NCBI GenBank assembly: GCA_030762175.1
Contig: CM060846.1
Span: 237,954,512 to 238,018,511, forward strand
Reading direction: 5' to 3'
From: Metallyticus violacea
Lineage: Eukaryota; Arthropoda; Insecta; Mantodea; Metallyticidae
DNA length: 64,000 nt
Part shown: piece by piece, positions 48,335 to 59,999 of the stretch
How the letters are laid out: every line of letters begins with the position of its first letter
How positions within the stretch are numbered: the first letter of the stretch is position 1
Notes under the pieces: model-generated
What the model was told of the DNA's origin: nothing
Databases searched by the model: none
The model's input: the letters and a program-made list of their open reading frames with translations, nothing else
Position numbers and translations under genes: made by a program

Positions 48335-51075
48335 GAAAAATAATGTAACACTATTAACAATGTAACTAAAATAACAGTAACTAAAAAAGCAGCAAAGAAT
48401 AAAAAAAATCTAAGAAAAACTCACAGCTTTGTAATCGCTATATTTCGAATTGCTAGAGTTCTTCTAAGGCAAGAAGACTGTCCTCTTGCCGTGTCCGTAA
48501 AGCTGGTCAAAATTCAAGAGGACATGCTGACGAGATTAATAACGCTTCGTATGGACAAAGCGCTTACTATGATAACAAACGCATTTGGCGAGGTGTATAA
48601 GCCCGAATTAGAACGCCCTATCGTTGAAACGGGTTTAGTATATTAAACGTAAAAGGCTGGACATGTTCTGGTACTCATAGAATAAACAAAACTAACACTC
48701 TGAATGGTCTAATGGACCCACCATGTAGAATGTTCATGGTAATAACGCCCCTTAAGGAATACAAGGTACAATACTTCAAGCATGAATGCAACAATAGTAC
48801 AAAATGGTGCAAGATGGGCTTGTACAAGTCACTTTGGTCTGTATTAAGGGCTCAGTAGAAGGAGAAATACTGCTTAAATGAAAGCACACTTTTAATGGAC
48901 CAGTAGTATGAGACGAACTAACTAGTGAAAAAAGACTCACCCGCACCCGTGCAGGCCAATACTTGTAATTTGGGATACTCTTCTTTTACTTATTATCATT
49001 TACATTTACCTCTATTAGGAAATGTTGAATGATCGGTTCATATCTTTAACCAAGTTACTGATTGCATATTCCTTCCTGGAATCTTAAGAGAATTGTTCTG
49101 AATTGAACCGACTCGCCCCAGAATCACACCTACCATTTATCGACAGAAGAGACAGAAATTCATTCAGAGGTGAGGCTTATAATGATGGTCACCCCTCGGA
49201 AGGGTCCTTAACCAGGAGAAACTCAGTCTACTTAAGTTATGCTTAGCTCTGGGTTGTAAGCTTTTAGATCTTACGTTTATCAAGTTACGAGTTAGAAATC
49301 CTTCGTTGCTATCAGAGTGTTTGAATAAAATAAAACGAGAAACTAAAGGAAAATGCTAAAATGTGGTAACATGAAATGACGTTTAGTGTGCAACAAAGAC
49401 GAAGGTGGAACAAGATGTGAAATTTGAAAAATGAAAATATCTTTTAGGAAATGTGTCACCCTTTCTTTCCACCACCGTTCTTGACTGTGAATTAGCCCAA
49501 CATATCCACAAACTGTTAATCTGCAGAATTGTATTTGATCGTGTGTGTGTGTGTGACTTGAAAGTAGTTAAAAGTGACATTTCTGCAATAGATTCATTCT
49601 AAATCAAATACCCACCAAATCATCACCAAATTCCAGATTACTACATTTCATAATGTAAAAACAAAACTTTTAAATCATGTTTTTGTGATATATTTACATA
49701 CACTAGTGTACAGTTGTATTTTGTTGTCTTTTGCCAATTTTTAGTTTTGAATTTTCACTGATATAACAGCACAAATAAATATATACAAGTAATGATATAC
49801 ATGGTAGGGAAAGTGACTACAATTATCACAAAAATTTTAAAAGCAATAATAAATAAACGGTTGAAACATAGTTACTTCCCCGCAACATGTGTTATAAAAT
49901 CGTAAAATCAAATCATGTAAGCTAAATTAAGGATACAGAAATAGCAAATAAAGAAGAAAGAAGTAGCTGTAAAAAATATGGGAACTTCCCAACAAAGTAA
50001 AATCGAAACCAATAAATGGAGCACAGAGGAATATTACTAAATAATTCGAATATATGTTCTGATATGAGCCTTATTGTATGATTATGTACCTAAATCAACA
50101 GTACCAAACGGACCAGCAGCTGTGGACTCTGAAACCATTTTAGGAATGAAGTTTTTTGCGAAAGTGAATTGATATCCACAATAAAAATTGCTTTACTATT
50201 TCGGAAGACATGAAAAAAAGAAGAAAAAAAAAACAGCTTAACGGGAGTAATAGTTATAGCGTTATTCAAAGCGTTATTCTACCATGTGAAGTCCTTGATC
50301 ATGTAATTGGAAAATGAAACATTTGCCTCTCTCTAACCACAAGTAACACCACCCAGTGTAATAGAACGATCACAATATCGTTTGTATTTTTCATGACCAT
50401 AACTGCTATTAGAAAACATAAGTCAACTTTATCCATGTATATAAAAAATTGCAGAAGATCTTTCAAAAGCATAGCACGTGGGTGATCAATGAAATTCAGC
50501 TTGAAAGAGTGTCATTCCTGCTACGATATGTGATCATTCATTATGAAAATTATAACTTCTACGCCTAAAAATGTAAGCTAACTTCCAATTTTTTCTGCAG
50601 TAGTCCTTGAACACCAAATGAAAGCATGAAAGCACAGTCACATCGCTAATTGGTAGCAAGTAAATTGACTTCCTGAGGTATTTTTGAAATCATTAGCATC
50701 CGATTTAATGCACAAACAATAAAGTTGACTTTAGCTAGAAACACCACAGTAGTGTGTATTATCTAATGTGAAATTGTGCAATTTAACACATTCAATACAA
50801 TATTTTTAATATTTAAATACATCTAATATTCATTTGTAATCAGATCTCACAGACTATGGGAAGCGTTTCGTCGGATACTATGATCTATTATGTCATTCAT
50901 TTTTGTTATGCTTTCTTCCTAGTTTCTGTTAAAAGATGAAACAAACTAACCATTTTGTAAATTCATGTATACATATTATTTCCAAATAAAAGTGAAAACT
51001 TACATAAATCATATACATGTTGCCCTCCTCAGTTATGTACATCAATCTCATGTGCTAGTATGGGAGATGGACGAC
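48335..51075. other. No gene recognised
   Basis: A short (GT)n lies at about 49543-49553. One minus-strand segment near 50090-50200 reads as a possible short coding piece and is described as a finding. Nothing else is supported. Confidence 0.4.
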
Positions 51076-51295
51076 TAATATGGTGTTAGGGATTGTGAAT
51101 AAAAGCCCAGAGAATGAATTAATATGTCTTTCCTTCAAGCTTGAGGTTCTTCTACATCTCATAAATTTACGACACGAGACCCATGGCTTAACTTCTTTTC
51201 CGAAGGAAGCCACACTTAGGATTTCAGAAAAAATCAATTGGCCGGAATTGAACCCACGATCTTGGGTTTACGAGGCATGTTATTCTGTAGAGGTC
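51076..51295 (-). mobile_element. SINE family 2, second copy
   Basis: Shares with the 6.75-7.02 kb copy the blocks CTTGAGGTTCTTCTACATCTC, AAATTTACGACACGAGACCC, GAAGGAAGCCACACTTAGGA, TCCGGCCAATTGA (reversed) and a B box that is better preserved here (GGGTTCAATTCC). Its A-box end is degraded. Confidence 0.8.
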
Positions 51296-51831
51296 TTCTG
51301 CAGAATTGAAATGGGAATATTATAGAGTTCTTCATAAGTAGAATTCAGTTAAAGTTATTTTCATTTATGGTTTTCCTCAAGCTCATCATGACTACTTCAT
51401 GCATTATATATACCGAAAATTGCACAAAAACATGTTTTGTTTAATTGGACTCTGTGATTTTGATCTCAGTTTACGTTTCTTGTGGTAAAGTTTTAGGTGT
51501 ACCATACGGAAATCATTGCGTTGAAATGGCTGTCAATATTTCACATCTAAAATTCATGACGGTTTAATTCCCAACTTTTATGAATTGGTTATTCACAATA
51601 TTTTTGTTTTAGATACACGTTTTAATAGAAAGCATACAACCTGCAATACATTTTGTATCATAATTGTTTTTAAGGCAAAAGTGAAGCTGGTAAATTTCAG
51701 TAATAACTGAAATATTCACAATCATCAATGATGAGAAAACTAAGTATATGTGAGCAACGCTAAACAAAGTTATTGGAAATCAAAGTGTAGACATTTTAAA
51801 GAGTGAGCAATTTTAAGCATTTGGAATTAGC

Positions 51832-51871
51832 AAATAAATAAATAAACAAATAAATAAATAAATAAATAAAA
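51832..51871. repeat. (AAAT)n microsatellite
   Basis: About ten AAAT units with one AAAC, lying immediately before the first LINE. Confidence 0.95.
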
Positions 51872-52159
51872 TGGAAGTGGTAATCAAAGAAATGTGCAAC
51901 ATCTCGTTTTGGAAAGCCAGCACCAGCAGCAAGCGGACCAGCGTGACTAGACAGCGAATGCGGATCTACGCACAGCCATCGGCCGGCAGTGGGCACTGGC
52001 CCCCTTCTAGCCGGCTCAGTCTGTCCCAGCTGCTACTCAGCGGAGGTACGAGCAGCAGGCAGTGGACGTTGTTTCCCTTCCTAGCCTGTTGATTTCGTAC
52101 CCCCCCCCCCCCTCTTCCGCCTATACTACACCAACATCCTGAAAAAAAATTAAGGCCGG

Positions 52160-53480
52160 CGAAGCAAAATGGGAGGGCGTAGCCCAGTCGCTGGCGGCAT
52201 GCATCGCTGAAAGCGAAGCGAAGACAGCTTACAAATAGTCGGATCGGCTGGCTGCAACCACCTTCCAAAAAGCGGACGCAGTTTCTCACCAGTAGCGACA
52301 GCGAAGGTCCCTCCTTAGAAGTTCCCAGTGCAGGGGAAAAGCCAAGGAGACATACTCCCAGAAGGCCGAACTTCGAGCTTCAAACTAACAACCGCTTCCA
52401 GGCACTGTCCTCGGAACGTGAGGACGAAACTGAAACTGACATTCCGGACCATCTGCCTTCAAATTCCACTGCAAAATCACCCAAAAAAACCCACCCCGAA
52501 ACCTAAACCACAGAGAAAGTTGACATTCTCGCCCAAATAACAGATTCCTTCCCCCACAATCACACCTGCTGTATCTCCAGCTCCTACCACTGCTCAGACT
52601 ACTACAGTTCCCACTGTCCGACCTACCACAATTCCCAACACCACTCCCAGTCAGCAAAACTCAGCGCCAGCTCCTGCAAACGTTGCACACAAAAAGCCGT
52701 CAAGAATTTCCGGACCGAAAGCACATCAACACAGTACTCCAAATCTGCCCTCCCAGGGAGTACAGAATCCAGAACGACCGTCAAGGCCTTAAGGTTTTCC
52801 TGGAGGACCACTACTTCATGCCAACCCTGGAGGCTCTTCAGCGCGTAGGTGTGCATCACTATAGCTTCACGCCACGTGACGAACTGCCGCTACGCTTCAC
52901 AATAAAGAAACTCCCGCCCTTCCTAGACCTGCAGGAGATTAAAGATGACATCACCAGCCGTGGCTACACTTTGTCACACCTGAGACAACTGGAAAAACAA
53001 GATAGACCTCTACCTATATTTGTTGTTACAGTGGAGCCTACAGAAGCAAACAAAAAATTTACACTGGAGGGACAAATGTGTCATGTTATTGCTCAAATCG
53101 AGCAATTTAAAACAGAAAATCACATTACACAGTGTTTTAACTGTCAGCAGCTGAGGCACACCCACAAGCTCTGTGCGCTGCCTTCCAGATGTGTTCTTTG
53201 TCGTGGTGCACACCGCCTGGTAACATTCCCACACAGGGAATGGAGAATGTCACACCCCGCGCACGAACTGTGGCAAGACCCATCCAGCCAGCAACAGGGG
53301 GTGCGACACCTTCCAGAATAAAAAATACAGGCGGCAGCTTGTAAATAGACAACAACGGAAGGGCAGGCTGAACAGCCAAGCCCATTACAAACCCAGCCCT
53401 CGTACAGAGGGTTGCTGCTTCGCAGCTACCATTATGGGCCAACCTCCTAGCGGCCAACCAGTACCAGCCACAACGGCTTT
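52160..53480 (+). pseudogene. LINE 1 ORF1 (gag-like RNA-binding protein), broken
   Basis: The early part (about 52270-52505) reads RTQFLTSSDSEG, then NNRFQALSSEREDETETDIP, a usual start of jockey-group gag proteins, and ends at a stop. The main open piece, 52683-53321, carries the region before the knuckles (PPREYRIQ, FTIKKLPPFLDLQEIKDD, SHLRQLEKQDRPLPIFVVTV), matching the gag PRE_C2HC domain, and a knuckle CFNCQQLRHTHKLC (CX2CX4HX4C, 53133-53174) followed by a second, CVLCRGAHRL. Gag of this type packages element RNA. Stops and a frameshift between the pieces make it non-functional. Confidence 0.85.
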
Positions 53481-54439
53481 GTTATAATATTGAATCTGTA
53501 AATTATGAAATAAAATATTCAAAAATTTCTGCCGATCTAGGTGACTTAAAAGAGTGGCTTAACCTGGTGAAGTCCTTGAACCTCACCAAAATGCTCGCCA
53601 ATTTAAAGACGCTAATCACTGCTATTAAAACAGCACTAACATCATGGATAAATTGGAGGCATTGGTGTCGTTCATCGACAATGCTCTGAGTAACTGAAAT
53701 AGCCAATGCACAGGGGCACCTGCACAAGGCAATTCGTTCGCTGGTCTGAAACGCCATTGGTGCTCTCAGACAGCGATATGAATTAGAAGGCTTCCTCAGT
53801 ATAAATAAAATAGACATTGCATTTATAGGGGAAATAAAATTATCTGTGCGGGCCACCTTTCCTATCGCCAACTTTAAATTAATTAGAACAGATCGAACCA
53901 CGGCTCTCAGTGTACCCATCATTGCGGACGGAGTGGAACAAATTCAAAATTCTGTTACATAGTCTCGCTGACCCACGGGGAAGTTTCGACAAAGCAACGG
54001 AAATTGAGCAAGGCATTGCAACTTTCGCTGCCTCATTACGAACCGCCCACATAAACAGCGCCACTAAAGACAAAATTCAAAGCAGATGGGACGGGTTCCC
54101 TTACGTAGTGTGTTTCATTGCAAGGCAACGTAGGTGTATGCGCAGATGGCCTGAAACCGGCACCCCAATCTGTAAAATAACTGCTAACTGGTTACGCAAG
54201 GTAATCAAGTCACTGTTATCTGCAAACAACTTCCACAGATGGGAGAAGATGCGAAAATGCACCCACTCTGATGGTTCAATGTGGCAACTGTTGCGCGCAT
54301 TTAAAATCTCAGGCAGCGGGCATGCTTGCAATGAGGCACTCCAGGGATGAGGAGGGCTAGTCTTCTGGGCGGTGGAGAGAAACTTTTGCAGACGTCTTGG
54401 AGCAGCGCTTCCAACCTAACTCCAGTCCCGATCCCACCA

Positions 54440-54698
54440 TCTCGGGAGCGGTAGGTCTGGGGTTCGAATCGTGCCAGGACCGAACTCCCTAACTGGGTTT
54501 TTTTTCGAGTATTCCTTAGTCTTCATAGCTGCAAATGCCGGAGTGGTACCTAAACTTAGGCCTGGAACGCTTCCTACCTTAAAAAATATCCTTCCCCAAT
54601 ATATAATTTCGTTTCATCTATCATCAGTGTCACCGCCTGTGGTGACTCAGTAGTAAAAACGGGCGTTAAACACTACTCAAAAAAAAAAAAAAAAAAAA
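54440..54698 (+). mobile_element. SINE family 1 inserted in LINE 1, with target-site duplication
   Basis: CGATCCCACCA occurs at 54429-54439 and again at 54699-54709, directly after a poly(A) tail of about 20 A. The SINE lacks its A-box end (it begins TCTCGGGAGCGGTAGG) but has the B box, the GCAAATGCCGGAGTGGTACC block and GTAGTAAAAACGGGCGTTAA. It is a 5'-truncated, LINE-type insertion younger than the LINE. Confidence 0.95.
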
Positions 54699-55965
54699 CG
54701 ATCCCACCACGAAAACCTACTTCACGCCTAGCTCCAAGAGCAAAGGTCAACGGAGCAACGGCAACACACAAAAATTTTCACGACTCAGGAAGTCTTCAAG
54801 CAGATTAAACTGCTTAAAAACGGCAGGGCCACAGGCCCAGATAGCGTGACTAATGAGGACCTAAAGCACCTACCACGCAAGGCTCTTGTTCAGCTTACAC
54901 ACATTTTCAATGCCTGCTTAAGTGCTTTCCCACTGCGTGGAAGCAAGCTCGCATTGTAATGCTACCAAAAGCACAAAAAAGTCCTCGACTAGTACAAAAT
55001 TTTATACCCATTAGTCTGCTGTGTGCAGTTGGTAAATTGCTCGAAAAACTCATTCCGTCCCCTTTACAAAATTCAGTTTCATACCAAGAGGCAAAGTCAA
55101 AATTTCATTTTGGATTCAGGAAGCACCATTCAATCGAGTTGCAACTATTAAAATTTAACGATGACGTCACTGAGCAATTTAACAACGAGGCCTCCACCTT
55201 GGCATTGTTTCTGGATGTCAAAGTGGCCTTTGACAGATACTGGCACGCAGGTATTCTCTATAAATTCTACGACCAATTACCCACCCTTCGGCCCTTTCTG
55301 CTCCTGCTACAGAGTTATCGGTCAGAGCGTCGCTTCCATGTAGAGATTTCCCGTCACAAGTCAACGACAAGAGAGATCCATGCAGGAGTGCCACAACGTG
55401 CCATCATGGCGCCCTATTTATTCTCTATTTACACCAGAGATTTCACTATAAACACCAGATGAAAGGTAGCCATGTACGCCGACAATAAGGTACTATACAC
55501 CCATCACAAGAGATTTACTTACGCTATCAAAACGCTTCAACGCTACAGCGATCAATTTTCGGTCTGGTTAGAAAAATGGAAAATAAAAATTAACCCTAAA
55601 AATGCATCCCGGTCTATTTCTCACAAAAATAAATAATTCCCGAATTAGAAATTGCATTTGATGAGAAAATACTACCATTTCGACCGCGTATAAAACATCT
55701 GGGAGTCATACTTGATACAAAAATGACATAGCGGGACCACATTCATAACAGTGCTAACTGTGGACGGAAGCGCCTGGAAATACGTGCCCCCATCTTCAAA
55801 AGCAAACAAGTTACGCTGCGAACAAAAATAATTTTGTACAAACCATTTGTCCTAGGCTATCTGACAAATGCCAGCGCAACTGGGAAAATGCCTCAAAAAC
55901 CACGCTCTAAAAGCTACAAACAATACAGAATATCAGCCTCAGGAAGCTCCTATGCGCCCCATAGT

Positions 55966-56026
55966 TGTTTGATTTATTTATGGATGCTCTTTAACAGTTC
56001 AGGTCATCAGCGTCCCTATAGTTGAC
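55966..56026 (-). repeat. 3' end of a SINE family 2-like element
   Basis: On the minus strand it reads AGGGACGCTGATGACCTGAA followed by CTGTTAAAGAGCATCCATAAATAAAT, close to the 3' end of the SINE at 6748. It is severely 5'-truncated and lies within the C-terminal region of LINE 1 ORF2. Confidence 0.6.
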
Positions 56027-56879
56027 AACAAACGTTACCATACATCGGGAAACGAGGATCGAGCCGCTGGCAGACTTTATTGACAATAAAGCTCGCAAAC
56101 TATGGGCAAAAATCCACGTTCTCCCGAATATGATAGTGCAAAATATTGGTAGTGGTCAACCAATATACCGCAAGCACAAACGAATTAAAATGTTTAAATT
56201 GTAAGCGACATAGGTCACCCATGTATATATAGTGTAAATAAAAATAATTTTAGATTAGTCATAAGTAGGCTAGTTAGGTTAGGTTTCTATGTACATAGCT
56301 TTTTGTAAAAAAATTAAATAATATACATATAAATTCCATAAATGACTACGACCACAAAAAAGGAAACTACAGTAATGAGGATGGTAAGTAGTTCCTATTG
56401 GTTAGGCCACGTCCATTCCATGTATGTATTTACTAAATAAGAAATCGAAAAGGCAAAAATTAACTAAACCTTAAAAATGTAAACAAATGTAAAATTTGTA
56501 CTTTAAGGCCGTCCTTTGTAGGCCAGGGTACTGATTAGTTTAATACAGAAAATCTGAAATCCTTTGCCTTCTTCTCCTGCAACCGTCGTTCGGGGCATCA
56601 TCGCCAGGATCAGCGACAAAGGGACAGTAAACAGGATCTTTAAGAAATCTATTTTCTGAGTTGACCTTCCCTCGAACTGATTGTCTGTGACGAGACGACA
56701 CATAACCGGGCTCACAAGATCGCAGCCAGCAGGGGTCCGGGCTCCGGTCCGGACTTGGGGCTAACTAGTATCCCTAAAGGCGCGCACTCTTCTGGAGGCG
56801 TCCGGCCCTCTTTGAATAGCTGAATGACACCCGGGACCACTGACACTTCCCCAGCACCAGCGAATAGGTAAGCTCGACA

Positions 56880-57640
56880 ATGGAAGCTTTTCCCTCTCTG
56901 CAGTCTACCTCATCTGTCGCGAACCTCAATGCCGTTCTCGCCATTTTTCAGGCAAAGGGGAAGGAGCTAGGTAGGGCAAGCTCCAAAAGACCAAGGCCGG
57001 ATCGGTCCCCGTACCGAGGAGTCGGGAGTGAGTCGGTGGCATCAGCTGCCGCCGCCCCTCCCTCTGCAGCAGTTCCCCTCCCCGCTCGTTAACCCTCTTC
57101 CAGAGAGTCTGTCTGAGCTCTCCGACTGTGAAGGGTTTGAATTGGTTCGCTCCAAGTGACAAAAGAGGGCTAGCAGAACGCCGTCCTTCCCGAGTACTGC
57201 GGCGTCGCAGAACCCGAGTGGAGCCCGTGCCATCCCTCCACCCTCTGCTCCTGCACCTTTCAAGATGCTCGTTGTTATGACAGACGCGTTCCAGAATCAC
57301 GTGCAGATCATGAGGGCTCTGGGCGCTAAGTTGACAACCTCGTTCCAGGTAACACGTCTGCCACGCAGGTTAAGCTCAATACCAGCACCCCTAATGATCA
57401 TGAGGCCGCAAATTCGGTACTCAGGGAGAAAGCAATAATTCTTATTCCTTCTCTCTGAAAAAGCCGAGCATGGCCCGACGTGTCATCAGGGACCTGGACT
57501 CTGAGACAAGCACGGAAGACGTGCGGGGGGTGCTAAGGGCCGAACATGGGATCGCGGCGCTCTCCATGTCTCAACTGAGAAAGACTGTCCTGAGTGAGGC
57601 CGGCGAGACCTCCAGAGCCCCCATGCCATTATTTTTAGTA
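56880..57640 (+). pseudogene. LINE 2 gag-like ORF1, broken
   Basis: Starts MEAFPSLQSTSSVANLNAVL at 56880 and runs in frame to 57092 with an Ala/Ser/Pro-rich end. After stops it continues in the open piece from 57470 as RRVIRDLDSETSTEDVRGVL, then GIAALSMSQLRKT and PMPLFLVIVD. The last two blocks are the PRE_C2HC-type gag core (family pattern: VSQMRN... PLPLFLVxL). The zinc knuckles that should follow are missing because of the internal deletion. Confidence 0.75.
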
Positions 57641-57649
57641 ATCGTGGAC

Positions 57650-58400
57650 TCGGTACTTAGTTGCACACTGTTTGCCATCACTATCAATCCCATCAATGAG
57701 TGTTTACCGCCAGGAATCCAATTGTCGTTGTTCATTGACGATTTTGCCATCTTTCTTTCCTCTCGGAGAACTTATCTTTTGGAACCCGCCTCCAATGCTA
57801 TCTCGGCCGCCATTACGTCTGGAGTGTAAATTACGGTTTCGGTTTCTCTGCTGAGAAGACCGTTTGCATGAATTTCCGGCGCCGTAAGGAGTATCCTCCA
57901 CCATCTCTCCATCTTGCACCAGACGCTCTTGCTTTCGCAGACGAGGTTAGGTTCCTTGACTTGGTATTTGATAGGATGTTATGTTGGCCACCACATATAA
58001 CACAACTCAGAGGCAAGTGTGAACTTTCTGTTTGCATTTTACTTTTTTTAAATGGCACATCCTGGGGAACTGACCGGACGGTTCATTTTTGTTTCTACCG
58101 CTCCTTAATACGGTGCAAACTAGATTATGGCTATGTAGTTTGTGGCTCTGCGCGACCTTCAGTACTTCGCCGCCTTAATCCCATTCATCACCGGGGTATC
58201 CGTGTTACCATTGAAGCATTCCCAACAAGTCCTGTGCCAAGTTTATGTGCGGAGTCTGGCGAACCTCCGTTGTTTTATCGTAGGATTCCTTTACTTGCTG
58301 CTTATGGTTGTCGATTAGCTGCGCAAACTCGTCATTCCACAAATGAGCCGTTTTTTTAATGTGTCTCTCGCTCAATTTTATGCTGCTCGGTCTTTTACTC
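57650..58400 (+). pseudogene. LINE 2 reverse transcriptase, C-terminal half
   Basis: Begins VLSCTLFAITINPINECLPP, in the same open frame as the gag remnant, followed by SLFIDDFAIFLSSRR, where IDD is the catalytic box. After a stop and a frame change (about 57829-57868) the thumb continues as CMNFRRRKE, LAFADEVRFLDLVFDRMLCW, HITQLRGKC, FYRSLIRCKLDYGYVVCGSA and LRRLNPIHHRGIRVTIEAFP, the usual order in jockey-group proteins (KxLGVxFDxxLxW, RSxLDYGxxVY, LxxVHNxGLRxxxGAFRTSP). Fingers and motifs A and B are absent. Confidence 0.85.
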
Positions 58401-58599
58401 CTAGGCCTCATGGGTTTCATTTTCGGCAGTTGTTTAGGGCTTTAGACGTGAAGTTACCTGTCTTTTTACTAGCCGGAGAAACTACTTCTCCCCCCTGACT
58501 TTCAGCAGAGGCCCCCGTTCATTTTGGGCTTACGTCCTCTCCTAGGTCTTTGACCGCAGCACCCATTATTCGTCGTCATTTTAGGGAGACTGTATCTTC

Positions 58600-59309
58600 T
58601 TTTCCTGTATGCAATTTTATTTATACCGACGGCTCTAGGGGATAGTGTTATTTGTTCCCATTCTTTGAGTGCCCTTTTATCTTTTAAAACCTGTACAACG
58701 ACCACCCTCTTGTACTGAAGATCCAGGATGCAGTGTTTACATTTCTGGACGCTGGTGTCAGGGTAACACTGCTGTTGGTACCTGAACATATGGGGCTCCC
58801 AGGCAACGAGGCCGCAGATGTCGCAGCTAAATCCGCCCTTTTACACCCTGCTAAATATGAGCAAAGTATTTACTCGGGGGATTTTAAACACTCGTTACGT
58901 CGAGGCGTTCTCTCACGCTGGCGCGAAGAGTGGAATTTAATGCCTACCAATAAGCTTCGAGAATGTAAATCCTCTCCTTTTACCTGGTCGACTTCTTCTC
59001 GCGCAGTTCGTCGCGAAGAAGTAACTTTAGCACTTTTGAGAATTGGGCATTGCCGTTTTAGTCACCGTCACCTTTTTAATGACTCCAGCTTGCCCTCACT
59101 GTGGCCACTCATTTAAAGTGCGTTACATTTTACTTGAATGCCATCATCTAGCAGCTTTAAGACTTTCGCTCGATTTGCCCTCCTCGATTGAGGACCTACT
59201 TGCAGATGATGGGGTTGTTGAGTTGAGCGGGTGCTCCGCTTTACCCATGTTTGTGGTTTTTAGAGCAAGGTGTGAAACTATATCATTTTATTTAGGACGG
59301 CGTTTTTAG
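58600..59309 (+). pseudogene. LINE 2 RNase H and C-terminal zinc-binding region, broken
   Basis: FIYTDGSRG at about 58617-58644 holds the first catalytic Asp of RNase H and is followed by a stop. The second part (58733-59116) reads TLLLVPEHMGLPGNEAADVA and AKSALLH, matching the WVPxHxGIxGNExAD block with the catalytic His and Asp. The end, in two frames, reads LLRIGHCRFSHRHLF, CPHCGHSFKVRYILLECHH and LPSSIEDLLADD, the typical C-terminus. Frameshifts at about 58650-58730 and 59090 inactivate it. The Glu-containing segment between the two parts is missing. Confidence 0.85.
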
Positions 59310-59665
59310 ATTCTTTTAAGACTTTTGTTTTCAGTTCTTGCAGCTGTGTTTTAGTACCAGTCTTTAGTTTGTTGACCATATTACACTTGTTATTTGTTTT
59401 AGGGGTTTTTGTTGTTACAATTTTAGACCATTATAATACTATTGTGTTTTCAGCCCTTGTAGCTGATTTTAGTACCACTCTTGTTTGTTGTTTATATTAC
59501 CCTTGTTATTTGCTATGGGGTTTTATTTTATTGCCCATAGTGCTAATGTTGCTTATTTTATACATTGATTTTGTGTAGATTACTTATTTTATTTATTTTT
59601 GGCGCAGTTTTTAGTGTGTTTGAGCGCTAATGACCATAGCTGTTTTGCGACCCTTAAGCAATAAG

Positions 59666-59695
59666 CATCATCATCATCATCATCATCATCATCAT
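59666..59695. repeat. (CAT)n tail of LINE 2
   Basis: About ten CAT units at the end of the element's 3' UTR; some LINEs end in short tandem repeats instead of poly(A). Confidence 0.9.
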
Positions 59696-59807
59696 TCAAT
59701 AGTAGTAAGTGCACATGTAGTGAGAACATGGAAATGTATATGTTTTACTTTCATTTTTACAGGTTTACTTGTTTGTGAAAATTACATGAAATTTGTTCTA
59801 AGAAACC

Positions 59808-59999
59808 GCCACGGGTGGCCGAGGTCGTTAAGGTGCGAACTCGTGAGTGGGAGTTCTGGGGTTCGATTCCTACCAGGACCGTCCTCCCTAACTGAGTTTT
59901 TTTTCCGGGAATTTATGATTTCATCTCCGGTATCATCAGTGTCCATTGCCTATGGTACCCCAGGAGTAAAAATGGGCATTAAACACAAGTGAAAAAAAA
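59808..59999 (+). mobile_element. SINE family 1 with intact head and internal deletion
   Basis: Head CGCCACGGGTGGCCGAGG, TCGTTAAGGTGCGAACTCG, B box GGTTCGATTCC and GGACCGTCCTCCCTAACTGAG. It then jumps to the TTTATGATTTCATCTCCGG block and ends AAAAATGGGCATTAAACAC with an A-rich tail. The GGCAAATGCCGGGGAGGTACC middle block, about 90 bases, is missing. Confidence 0.92.

Larger units (their letters stand above)
53740..56204 (+). pseudogene. LINE 1 ORF2 (endonuclease and reverse transcriptase), broken
   Basis: The endonuclease start reads NAIGALRQRYELEGFLSINK, then IDIAFIGEIKLS (about 53750-53842; family pattern NANGL...DIxxIQET). Most of the endonuclease after about 53.9 kb is scrambled. The reverse transcriptase follows the SINE insertion: LKNGRATGPDSVTNEDLK (about 54812-54865), then the open piece 54959-55462 with NFIPISLLCAVGKLLEKLI, HFGFRKHHSIELQLL, LALFLDVKVAFDRYWHAGIL and HAGVPQRAIMAPYLFSIYT. 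The catalytic YADD box is YADN at about 55480. The C-terminus (LADFIDNKARKLW) ends at 56204. Confidence 0.85.
51880..56340 (+). mobile_element. Jockey-like LINE 1, near full length, inactive
   Basis: The GC-rich 5' region begins near 51.9 kb and contains a run of 13 C at 52100-52112. ORF1 (gag) with zinc knuckles is followed by ORF2 with an endonuclease start, a reverse transcriptase and a C-terminus ending near 56204, then an AT-rich 3' UTR. It is interrupted by a SINE at 54440-54698 and a small SINE-like 3' end at 55966-56026. Stop codons and frameshifts occur in both ORFs. The 5' boundary is approximate. Confidence 0.85.
56690..59696 (+). mobile_element. Jockey-like LINE 2 with internal deletion and (CAT)n tail
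   Basis: A GC-rich 5' part, a gag start at 56880, a gag core fused to the middle of the reverse transcriptase at about 57650, an RNase H domain and the C-terminal zinc-binding region end near 59309. The 3' UTR ends TGTTTGAGCGCTAATGACC, then CTTAAGCAATAAG and a (CAT)n tail at 59666-59695. Between gag and the reverse transcriptase palm, the endonuclease and the fingers domain are missing. It differs clearly from LINE 1 and has an RNase H, which LINE 1 lacks here. Confidence 0.85.

Noticed and set aside
59630..59992. Plus-strand frame with a poly-His run
   Set aside because: Covers the (CAT)n tail of LINE 2 and the following SINE.
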